Shown here: piece by piece, positions 8,616-16,448 of the stretch
Position numbering within the stretch: the stretch's first letter is position 1
Layout: the number at the start of each line of letters is the position of its first letter
Origin: Nostoc sp. NMS8
GTDB lineage: Bacteria > Cyanobacteriota > Cyanobacteriia > Cyanobacteriales > Nostocaceae
DNA length: 64,000 nucleotides
Direction of reading: 5' to 3'
Assembly: GCF_017115045.1 (NCBI RefSeq)
Contig: NZ_JABXKK010000108.1
Span: 1 to 64,000 of the forward strand
Translations under genes and position numbers: made by a program
The notes under the pieces: model-generated
Database searches by the model: none
Seen by the model: the letters and a program-made list of their open reading frames with translations, nothing else
Told to the model about the DNA's origin: nothing

Positions 8616-9965
8616 CTATAGATATAAATTTATTGAAAATGGCAGAATGACTCTAAAAGTAGTTCCCACATCGATCGCACTTTCGACTGTTATTTCGCCG
8701 CTATGCGAATCTACAGCTTGCTTGACGATGGACATTCCTAATCCCATTCCTGGGATATTGCCTGCATTACTAGCGCGATGGAAGGGTTCAAAGATGTGTT
8801 CGATGTCAGAAGGGGGAATGCCAATACCAGAATCTTGAGTCTGGAATATGGCTTGCTCGTTGGTAGTGGTGACAGAAAACTTAACTGTGCTACCAAGGGG
8901 AGAGTATTTTAGACAATTTGACAATAAATTACTTAAGATTTGCCGCAGTAGTTTAGCGTCTAAGTTAGCCAGGGTGCATTGGCATTCGCTGCTAAAAGCG
9001 ATCGCATGTTGTGAGCGATCGCTCTGTTGTAATTCTTCTAAGAGATCGCGGCAAAATTCCACCAGATTTATAGGTGTTGGATTAAACTCTAACTTACCTG
9101 TTTCATCCTGACTCAGTACCAATACATCATTCAACAACTGGGTTATATGCATAACTGATGTTTGAATACGACGTAGGTGGGTTTGTTGTCGCTGTTCACT
9201 CCAGAGGTGGCGATAATGTTCTAATAGTTCCGCAGAAGAGTGGATGGTAGCCAAAGGGGTGCGAAACTCATGGGAGGTGACGGTGAGCAAGCGAGATTTA
9301 AGTTCACTAAACTCCCTTTCTTTGGCAAGCGCTTGTCGCATCGCCTGTTCTGCCCATTGCAGCTTGGCTTGGGTTCGCTTATTTTCGCTAATATCCCGCA
9401 ATATCCAGCGCAGACCAACTAAGTTACTATCTTGATTACGGATTGCAACCACTTTAACCGCAGCAATAATGGGAGTGTTGTTACGTGGCCGCAGATTTAC
9501 TTCCCATTCTTGCATTTTCCAGTCTGGGAATTGGGCGCGATCGCGCAGATAAGTTAGTTTTAAATGAAAAGCTATCAGTTCTTTCTCAAGCACAAACGCC
9601 CCTATGGGTTTGCCCAACAACAAACTTTTGGAAATATTCAGCAGATTGGTGGCGGCTGAGTTAGCTTCTTGAATTACCCCTTTTGTATCAGTCACAAAAT
9701 ATGCGTCTGGTACTTCTTCAAATAGTTCTTGGTAGCGTTGACTTTCTGCTACCAAGGCCTGTTGAGTGTTATGTAATTGTTGATTCTGCTGCTTTAAATC
9801 TTCATTCACTAATTGTAGTTCTTCCAAAGCTAGGTAGACTTCTTTGAATACTGCGGCGAGGAGTTCAATATCTGCCTGTGCTTTTTGCTGTTCACTCTGA
9901 CGTTGCAAAAGGGCGACGCGATTACGCATATTCTGTATCTGCAAGGCTAAATCGTCCAAATTCAC
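8616..9965 (-). CDS. PAS-domain sensor histidine kinase
   Basis: This is a soluble two-component kinase of 449 aa. A coiled coil covers residues 1-80 (Leu/Gln rich). A PAS domain follows at about 80-195 (ELFEEVPDAYFVTDTKG.I..AN) with a C-terminal PAC-like segment ending RDISENKR. A second coiled coil leads into HisKA with the H-box SHEFRTPL (His232). The HATPase_c domain follows, with the N-box LSNCLKY, G1 DSGIGIP, F-box HIFEPFHRA and G2 GMGLGMSIV. No membrane segment is present, so it senses an internal or soluble signal. No response regulator is adjacent, so its partner must be elsewhere. Confidence 0.9.
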   Translation of the reverse strand: MNLDDLALQIQNMRNRVALLQRQSEQQKAQADIELLAAVFKEVYLALEELQLVNEDLKQQNQQLHNTQQALVAESQRYQELFEEVPDAYFVTDTKGVIQEANSAATNLLNISKSLLLGKPIGAFVLEKELIAFHLKLTYLRDRAQFPDWKMQEWEVNLRPRNNTPIIAAVKVVAIRNQDSNLVGLRWILRDISENKRTQAKLQWAEQAMRQALAKEREFSELKSRLLTVTSHEFRTPLATIHSSAELLEHYRHLWSEQRQQTHLRRIQTSVMHITQLLNDVLVLSQDETGKLEFNPTPINLVEFCRDLLEELQQSDRSQHAIAFSSECQCTLANLDAKLLRQILSNLLSNCLKYSPLGSTVKFSVTTTNEQAIFQTQDSGIGIPPSDIEHIFEPFHRASNAGNIPGMGLGMSIVKQAVDSHSGEITVESAIDVGTTFRVILPFSINLYL

Positions 9966-10025
9966 GCTCTTGCTCCTAATTTCTAAAGTTGGGTTTTTTC
10001 TGAGATTCCCTACTTAGACGATCTT

Positions 10026-10168
10026 ATGGCAATTGACACGATCGTCAGCGACTTCTCTACCACCGATATCGAAGATAATTGCGATCGCATCAGATCGCCG
10101 ATAATCTACTGAAAGCTATTGAATACCTTGAAGATATTCGCCGAGATTTTGAGACTTCCAAGAAATAA
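10026..10168 (+). pseudogene. Frameshifted small ORF
   Basis: An ATG at 10026 opens MAIDTIVSDFSTTDIEDN, then runs into a stop near 10108. A second frame continues as ADNLLKAIEYLEDIRRDFETSKK and ends at 10166-10168. The two halves read naturally as one protein of about 45 aa broken at the HIP1-containing stretch 10080-10098. The family is not recognised. It could be chance, but the second half looks protein-like (amphipathic, charged). Confidence 0.35.
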
Positions 10169-10182
10169 ATGATCTAAAACAC

Positions 10183-10257
10183 GTCATTGCGTTCGCGTAG
10201 CGTCTCGTAGAGAAGCAATCGCAAAGACTGGGATTGCTTCGCTTCACTCGCAATGAC
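10183..10257. repeat. Dispersed hairpin repeat (GTCATTGCG..CGCAATGAC)
   Basis: Inverted ends GTCATTGCG and CGCAATGAC enclose an internal GCGTAGCG..AGAAGCAATC segment. A related copy lies at about 26841-26915. This is a typical Nostocales extragenic palindrome with no ORF. Confidence 0.6.
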
Positions 10258-10270
10258 AATTGTGCATTTT

Positions 10271-13200
10271 TTACTTGGAGTACTCTTTACTGAATTGATC
10301 TCGAAGGTCTGCCCATTTAACGCCTGCGAGGCTGGGTAAAACAACATGAGCGGCTCCAACTCGTTCAACGGGGCCGAGTCCTACAGCCCACATACCAGCA
10401 GCTAGGGCTGCATCAATACCGGCTGCGGCATCTTCTACAACGACAGATTGCTCTGGTTTAATTCCTAGTTGCTTGGCTGCGTACAAAAATAAGTCTGGTG
10501 CTGGCTTTGGTTCCTGTACACTGTAACCGTCAGCGATCGCATCTACTTTGTCTACAATGCCTAATCGCTCTAGCACTGTCCGGGCATTTTTGCTGGCTGA
10601 ACCAATACCAATTTTAATCCCAGCTTGCCGCAGTTCATCCAAAAGGGCGATCGCACCTGGTAACAAATCCTTGGGTGTCATGTTTTGGATTAACTCTACA
10701 TAGTAGCGATTTTTACGCTCCATCATCTCCTGGATTTGTGCTTCTGAATAAGGTCTATCGCCAATAATCAGCATCAGGGAAGCACGACGGGATACACCCC
10801 GCAAAGCTTCGTTCGCTTCCCGATTAAACGGTATACCCTCTTCATCTGCTAGCTTTTTCCAAGCTAAGTAGTGAACTTCTGCTGTATCTGTTAGCACACC
10901 ATCTAAATCGAAGATGAATCCTTGGATATTGGGGATTGGGGGGGATGAAGAGGCAAGGGAGCAGGGTGCGGGGTGCAAGGGGGATGAAGAAAAATCTCCT
11001 CTTTCTCCTTTTTTCCCAATTTCTTCTTCTTCCTGCCCCCTGCTCCCTGCCCCCTGCTCCCTGCCTCCTGCCTCCCCTACTCCCCCAGTCCCCAATCCCT
11101 TCAAATCAAACTCGTGCCATTTCCCTTGCCAGTGCAGTTTAAACTTCAGGCGCGTCCAGCCTGGGGGGAGGTGAGGATTGGCTACGGGGCCATTTTCGGT
11201 GAGTTGGATGCCGCCGAATCCAAAAATTACAGCTTGCCAAATACCACCAGCACTAGCACCGTGAATTCCATCCCTGGTGTTGCCTCGGTTATCTTCAAGA
11301 TCAACCATTAAGGCTCGCATAAACTGTTCGTAAGCTTCGGTTGATTTGCCCAAGTCAGAAGCTAAAATCGCCTGAACTGATGGGCCAAGAGAGGAACCAT
11401 AGGTAATATCAGTGCGGGGTGCGTAGTAGTCCCAGTTTATCTGCAATGCTTTTTCGTTATAGGGAAAATCTGCTGATTCCCGCATTAAATATAGGAGCAT
11501 TAATATATCTGGCTGCTTGATTACTTGATATTTATTGATTTGATCGACACCTAAAATAGCCTGCATGGAGCGATCGCGTGGTTCATAATCTGCTAAGTTG
11601 ATATCTTCCAATTGAAAAAATCCCTCGAACTGCTCGATTAATTCTGTTGATGGGTCATAGAGAAGCAATATTTTAGCGATGATGTCTTGCCAGTGCGTTC
11701 GCTCTTGGGAGGTGAGTTGCAGTTTCGCCTCTAGTTCAGTCGCTCGTTCGGGAAATTTGTGAACTAACCAGTCATAAACTGCGATCGCTTTCTCTAGATG
11801 CCATTGCGCCATACGGTTTGTAAAGGCGTTATTGTGGACTAATTCATGATATTCATCCGCTCCGATTACTCCCCGAATTTCATACTTTTCACGCTCAGGA
11901 TTGAATTCCACCCGGCTACTCCAAAAGATTGCCGCATCCAAGATTACCTCTGCGCCATACTTTTGCATCCACTCATCATCAGCAGTAGCTTGCCAGTAAT
12001 TCCAAATCGCGTAGGGGATATCTGCATTAATATGAATTTCGCGATCGCGGCACCAAATTCGCACATCTTCACCGTAAAAATCACTGCCGATAGCCCAACG
12101 GGGTGTAACTTCATCACCAGTCTCAGCACTTTCCCAGGCAAACATTGCCCCTTTATAACCGTAATGAATTGCCTTGCGTCTAGCTCCTGCTAAGGTGTGC
12201 CAACGGTAACTGAGTAAGTTCCGGGCGATCGCTGGTTGGGTAAACAGAAATAAGGGCTGCATAAAAATTTCTGTATCCCAAAAGATATGACCGCGATAGC
12301 CAAACCCAGAAAGGGTTTTAGCGGGAATGCTCACTCTATCGTCATTCCAGGGAGCAGCAATCAGCAATTGAAACAGATTGTAGCGAACTGCAAAAGTAGC
12401 TGTGCTATCCCCCTCAATCAGGATGTCACTTTGCTGCCAAACCTCATTCCATGCTTGCTCATTGGCTTTTAGTAATGTTGTGTAATCTGGCAGGTGCGCG
12501 AGTTTTTCTTGAGCGGCTGTGACTGGTGTTTCTATCTCCCGTGAGGTAAAAACTGCCACAATTTTTTGCACTGTTACGGTCTGTTGCGCTTTCGCAGAGA
12601 AGGACGTGCTTAAGGTGGGATAACCAGGTGCGGTATTAACTTGCAAAGATGCTTCACTACCTGATATTGTCACCTTAGCTGCCATACCGAGTTCAATTCG
12701 GGAATTGCGGGTGCGGCGTTGCAACCAAATTCCTTGGTCGATTTTGCCTTGATCTAATCCTTCCCAGTGATTAAAACCTTGATTTTCGGGATAGCCATTG
12801 ATACTAGCTTGAACTTCAATTAACCCCTCAAAATCTACTGGCGTTAAATGGCAGCGTAACGCCAACACGTGCGGATCTGCCAGACTAGCAAAGCGTTCAA
12901 AGCTGATATCTATAGTATTCCCACTGGGAGAGCGCCAACGTAAGGCACGAGTCAGCAATCCTTGGCGTAAATCAAGCTGTCGCTCGTAGTGCAATATTTC
13001 ACCTTGATCGAGACGGAAGCGATCGCCATTTACAATCACTATCAAGGGTAGCCAGTCAGGGCAATTTACCAGTTCAGTGTATACCACTGGCACATCATCG
13101 TAGACACCGTTTATAAAAGTAGCTGGCGATGCATGAGGATAACCCTCTTCAAAACTACCTCTTGTTCCCAGGTATCCATTACCGATTGTAAAGACAGTTT

Positions 13201-13294
13201 CTTTGGACTGTAATTGCTCAGGATCAAACTGGGTTTCGATTAATATCCAATCTGTATAGGTAAATTGGGGCATGGGGCATTGGGCATTGGGCAT
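10271..13294 (-). CDS. GH65 disaccharide phosphorylase fused to beta-phosphoglucomutase
   Basis: This is a bifunctional protein of about 1000 aa. Residues about 10-735 are a glycoside hydrolase family 65 phosphorylase. The proton-donor Glu481 sits in GADEYHELVHNNAFTN, and FWDTEIFMQP and the phosphate-site region SSLGPSV are present. Residues about 790-1000 are a HAD-type beta-phosphoglucomutase, with FDLDGVLTD (nucleophile Asp796, acid-base Asp798), VSRRASL and GIGSASKN. Together they would phosphorolyse a glucosyl disaccharide to beta-glucose-1-phosphate and convert it to glucose-6-phosphate. The exact sugar (trehalose, maltose or kojibiose) is undetermined. The linker 740-789 is encoded by intergenic-type repeats. 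The first residues (MPNAQCPMPQ) also come from a repeat, so the true start may be later. It lies downstream of sucrose synthase on the same strand. Confidence 0.92.
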   Translation of the reverse strand: MPNAQCPMPQFTYTDWILIETQFDPEQLQSKETVFTIGNGYLGTRGSFEEGYPHASPATFINGVYDDVPVVYTELVNCPDWLPLIVIVNGDRFRLDQGEILHYERQLDLRQGLLTRALRWRSPSGNTIDISFERFASLADPHVLALRCHLTPVDFEGLIEVQASINGYPENQGFNHWEGLDQGKIDQGIWLQRRTRNSRIELGMAAKVTISGSEASLQVNTAPGYPTLSTSFSAKAQQTVTVQKIVAVFTSREIETPVTAAQEKLAHLPDYTTLLKANEQAWNEVWQQSDILIEGDSTATFAVRYNLFQLLIAAPWNDDRVSIPAKTLSGFGYRGHIFWDTEIFMQPLFLFTQPAIARNLLSYRWHTLAGARRKAIHYGYKGAMFAWESAETGDEVTPRWAIGSDFYGEDVRIWCRDREIHINADIPYAIWNYWQATADDEWMQKYGAEVILDAAIFWSSRVEFNPEREKYEIRGVIGADEYHELVHNNAFTNRMAQWHLEKAIAVYDWLVHKFPERATELEAKLQLTSQERTHWQDIIAKILLLYDPSTELIEQFEGFFQLEDINLADYEPRDRSMQAILGVDQINKYQVIKQPDILMLLYLMRESADFPYNEKALQINWDYYAPRTDITYGSSLGPSVQAILASDLGKSTEAYEQFMRALMVDLEDNRGNTRDGIHGASAGGIWQAVIFGFGGIQLTENGPVANPHLPPGWTRLKFKLHWQGKWHEFDLKGLGTGGVGEAGGREQGAGSRGQEEEEIGKKGERGDFSSSPLHPAPCSLASSSPPIPNIQGFIFDLDGVLTDTAEVHYLAWKKLADEEGIPFNREANEALRGVSRRASLMLIIGDRPYSEAQIQEMMERKNRYYVELIQNMTPKDLLPGAIALLDELRQAGIKIGIGSASKNARTVLERLGIVDKVDAIADGYSVQEPKPAPDLFLYAAKQLGIKPEQSVVVEDAAAGIDAALAAGMWAVGLGPVERVGAAHVVLPSLAGVKWADLRDQFSKEYSK

Positions 13295-13351
13295 GGGAAT
13301 TAGGGATTGAGGATTTTGAGGTAAATGAATAAGTCTTTTAACTCCGTTAAT

Positions 13352-13569
13352 GAGTCTTTGAGATAGATGAACGGAGTTCTGAGGTAGATGAACGGAGTTC
13401 CGAGGTAGATGAACGGAGTTCCGAGATAGATGAACGGAGTTCCGAGGTAGATGAACGGAGTTCCGAGGTAGATGAACGGAGTTCCGAGGTAGATGAATGG
13501 AGTTCTGAGGTGGATGAACGGAGTTCTGAGGTGGATGAACGGGGTTCTGAGGTAGATGAATGGAGTTCT
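13352..13569. repeat. 21-bp tandem array, about 10 units
   Basis: Units begin at 13374 and repeat every 21 bp to 13562, starting GAGTTCTGAGGTAG or GAGTTCCGAGGTAG and ending ATGAACG, with scattered C/T and G/A changes. A partial unit precedes them. Open frames through the array only reflect the period being a multiple of three. It separates susA from the GH65 fusion gene. Confidence 0.9.
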
Positions 13570-13596
13570 AACCCCAATGCCCAATCCCCATTCCCC

Positions 13597-16008
13597 TCAT
13601 CCCCCCTTATGCTTTTCCAAAATCTTCTCAACTCTGGGCTTATAAATGAGATGAAATAAGGTTTCCATGTACCGATCTCTGGCTTCGTTATTTTCTGGAG
13701 CAACAAAGTTCCAAAAACTAAACATTTTATTCAGCAGTAGTAATTGATTGCTATGTAAATGCCAATTATATTTATGATGAATTCGCTGACTCATCCATTC
13801 TGAAACTTCTTGCCAGTGTTCAGCACGAGTATCACATTGTTCAAGGAAGTCTAAAATTTTATTTGCTGTTCCTTGCAAGTCTGTGGGATTAACATGAAAT
13901 CCATTTTCTTGGTTTTCGATAATTTCTGAAGAACCACCAAACTGAGTAGTGAAAGTTGGCAAGCCGGAAATCATCGCTTCTAAAATACTCCGTCCGAAGG
14001 ATTCAAAGCGAGCAAAATGGACATAGATTCCTTGAGAATCTGCAACTACTCGGTAGGCTTCACCGAGTTCAGTGCTAGGAATACGCATCCCCACCCAGCG
14101 AATCTTGCCATTGAGATGATATTCATTAATAATCTCGTGGAGTTTTTGAATTTCTTCTGCTTCTTGTGAGTTTATAGCTTCATCTTGATGCAGTTTACTA
14201 GTTAAGATAATCAGATTACAATGCTCTTGTAATGCCTGATTCTTACCAAAGCATTCAGCTAAACCAGTGAGATTATTGATTGAATTAATAGTATCAACGG
14301 CAAAGATTGGTCGCTTGTTGGGGCGATCTAAATGACCTAATATTTGGGAGTCTTCGCGGCTAAAGAGTAAGTTGTGGACTTGTTTACGCAGGTGAGAATC
14401 TCGGTTTTCTTTTTGGCTATAGGGAAAGAAAATATTTTCATTTACTCCCGGCGGCACTAAGTTGAATTTAGGACTAAACAAATCAATGCCATCAACTACA
14501 TGATACAACTGCGGCATCGTAAACCATTTATACGATTCGTATTGACCGATGGTGTCAGGTGTACCGACAATTTCTTGATAGGACGATGTGATGATAAAGT
14601 CAGCTGCATTCATGCTAATCAAATCGGCGGTGAATTGTACCGAGAAATGATATTGCTCTTCTAAATCTTGCCAGTATAAATTGCTAAATAGATATTTAGG
14701 TTTTGCCAAGGAATGAGCAATGTTGCACTGGGTAACTTTCATCCGGCGAGAGAGGAGAAAGGCTACTAAGTTACCGTCGCTGTAGTTACCAATAATCAGA
14801 TTAGGTTTGACTTTAAATTGAGCTAGTAATTCTTTTTCTGCATCAATCGCAAATTGTTCTAAATAAGGCCAAATCTCAAATTTAGAAATCCAATTGTTGG
14901 TAATTTCGGGATTGAATTCACCAAAAGGAACACGCAATATCCAAGCATTCTCAGTATCTTGAACTTTTTCTAAGTGCAGGTTACAAAATGTCCCTTCACA
15001 GTTAGGAATTAGCCGGGTGAGAATAATAATATGGGGTTTAATGCCTAGTCGGTCGAGTCCAGCGAGTTTGATTTGTTCACTTAGTTCGTTTTCTAAGCTG
15101 CGTGCTTGTTCGAGGACATAGATAACTTGACCGAGTGTTTCATCTCTTCCTAAAACATCTTCCTGTCCCACCCAGCCGTGGACAGAAACGAGAACGACGC
15201 GAAAGACTGCGGGGACACGGGCCACAAAGGCTTCTAAAATGCCGGGTTCTGGGGAGTAAATGAGTCGGTCGAGGAGTTCTAAGGTTTCAGAGACTCGCGC
15301 CGCAGTGTTACCCCAACCTGGCTCAAAGCCTAATTCTTGGAGATCAGAGCTAAATTTTTCATAAGGTTCATGAGGCGATCGCTCACTCAGCAATTTGAGC
15401 GCTGGTTTAATTTGTTTGGCTAACTGAATACCGGAGTCAATGCGATCGCTCAACAACAGGCGAATACCATTGCATTGCAGTCCGTGTAATGCTTTAAATA
15501 ACATTTCTACCCAATATTTAGGGTCAGTCAGCAATTGATTGCACAGATAACGGTTGAGGAAGGCTAAACCTTGACCGATATTTCTGGCGTCATCGATTCT
15601 TGAGGAATTTTCATAAAAGGGGTGGAGGTCGATTTCGAGGATGTCGGGTTGGTAGCGGTTGACTAGGCGATCTCTCACATCTAACAGCGCTTGAGGCGTC
15701 ATCTGCTCGAACTTGCTAAAGTCGGCTGTCAGTTTCCAAACTTCTTGGCTAGCAATCTTCGGTCGAATTACAAACCAAGTACTTTCCTCTTCAATAATTA
15801 TTTCGTGGGTATATTGTATCAGTTTGCCAAAAGAAGAAGAGTAATAAAAATAGGCTGGCTTTTGAGATTGATTGCAGTAATCAGCAAAAACTTGCAAAAT
15901 CTCGTTTCTCAGAAAGTAACGTTTACCTGAAGCGCTCAACGCATAAATAAACTGATTCGCATCAGTTTTTTCCTCACCGTTGATGACAGCTTTAACTAGT
16001 TCATACAT
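13597..16008 (-). CDS. susA: Sucrose synthase
   Basis: This enzyme interconverts sucrose + UDP with UDP-glucose (or ADP-glucose) + fructose. In filamentous cyanobacteria it feeds sucrose into glycogen and heterocyst metabolism. At 803 aa it matches cyanobacterial SusA/SusB. The N-terminal regulatory region has NEILQVFADYC and IRPKI. The GT-B catalytic half contains VPPGVNENIFFPY, GHLDRPNKRPIFAVDTIN and the GT4 nucleotide-sugar motif ARFESFGRSILEAMISGLP (E..FG...E). The call susA versus susB cannot be made by eye. Transcription continues toward the GH65-phosphoglucomutase gene across the 21-bp array. The start MYELVKAVI is standard. Confidence 0.95.
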   Translation of the reverse strand: MYELVKAVINGEEKTDANQFIYALSASGKRYFLRNEILQVFADYCNQSQKPAYFYYSSSFGKLIQYTHEIIIEEESTWFVIRPKIASQEVWKLTADFSKFEQMTPQALLDVRDRLVNRYQPDILEIDLHPFYENSSRIDDARNIGQGLAFLNRYLCNQLLTDPKYWVEMLFKALHGLQCNGIRLLLSDRIDSGIQLAKQIKPALKLLSERSPHEPYEKFSSDLQELGFEPGWGNTAARVSETLELLDRLIYSPEPGILEAFVARVPAVFRVVLVSVHGWVGQEDVLGRDETLGQVIYVLEQARSLENELSEQIKLAGLDRLGIKPHIIILTRLIPNCEGTFCNLHLEKVQDTENAWILRVPFGEFNPEITNNWISKFEIWPYLEQFAIDAEKELLAQFKVKPNLIIGNYSDGNLVAFLLSRRMKVTQCNIAHSLAKPKYLFSNLYWQDLEEQYHFSVQFTADLISMNAADFIITSSYQEIVGTPDTIGQYESYKWFTMPQLYHVVDGIDLFSPKFNLVPPGVNENIFFPYSQKENRDSHLRKQVHNLLFSREDSQILGHLDRPNKRPIFAVDTINSINNLTGLAECFGKNQALQEHCNLIILTSKLHQDEAINSQEAEEIQKLHEIINEYHLNGKIRWVGMRIPSTELGEAYRVVADSQGIYVHFARFESFGRSILEAMISGLPTFTTQFGGSSEIIENQENGFHVNPTDLQGTANKILDFLEQCDTRAEHWQEVSEWMSQRIHHKYNWHLHSNQLLLLNKMFSFWNFVAPENNEARDRYMETLFHLIYKPRVEKILEKHKGG

Positions 16009-16241
16009 GATGACGAATTCCAGAAATTTAGTTAGGTTACGACCTCATTTTTCTCTCTAGTTTTCGGTTCCCTGAGGTACATTTCCCTCGCTATTTTAAA
16101 TAGCTATAAAAATGTTTGCGTCTAGCTTTGGGGTGAAACGCAGCGAGTCGATAGGGTTAGGGACTGGGGACTTCTGGATATGTCTAATTAATTTAGGTAA
16201 GAATGTCCACTAGTTTACGATCTAAAATCATCAGTAGATAG

Positions 16242-16448
16242 CTATATCAAGCCGAAATTAATAACTTTTTGCAGGGCTTTTTCAAATGCCATACCTTGCT
16301 TGAGGGCAATATACAACAATGTGATCGCGGCTGAACGAATTGAATTATCACAATGTATCAGTATTGGTTTGGGTAATTCAGTGATGGTCTGATATATCTG
16401 AAGCGTACTTTGATAATTAATGTCTTCAGGTCTAGTTGGGATACTCAT
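16242..16448 (-). CDS. Short DUF442/phosphatase-like protein, 68 aa
   Basis: It has a C-x5-R signature in IHCDNSIRSAAI (about residues 31-42), matching the P-loop of tyrosine-phosphatase-like DUF442 (beta-lactamase-hydrolase-like) proteins. The larger paralogue at 54945-55424 has HCAAGMRSTGIALL at the same place. This one lacks the N-terminal strands and is only the catalytic-loop half, so it may be a minimal version or a truncated remnant. Its ATG overlaps the end of the upstream hybrid kinase by 17 nt in another frame. That suggests translational coupling and a possible role in the same signalling path, which is inference. Confidence 0.55.
   Translation of the reverse strand: MSIPTRPEDINYQSTLQIYQTITELPKPILIHCDNSIRSAAITLLYIALKQGMAFEKALQKVINFGLI

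Noticed and set aside
13352..13569. Possible CRISPR array
   Set aside because: Units are contiguous with no unique spacers, so it is a simple tandem repeat.
13300..13584. Long open frames through the tandem repeat (LRTPFIY-type repeats)
   Set aside because: The frame is open in several phases because the unit is 21 bp; composition is not protein-like and it lacks a start signal.
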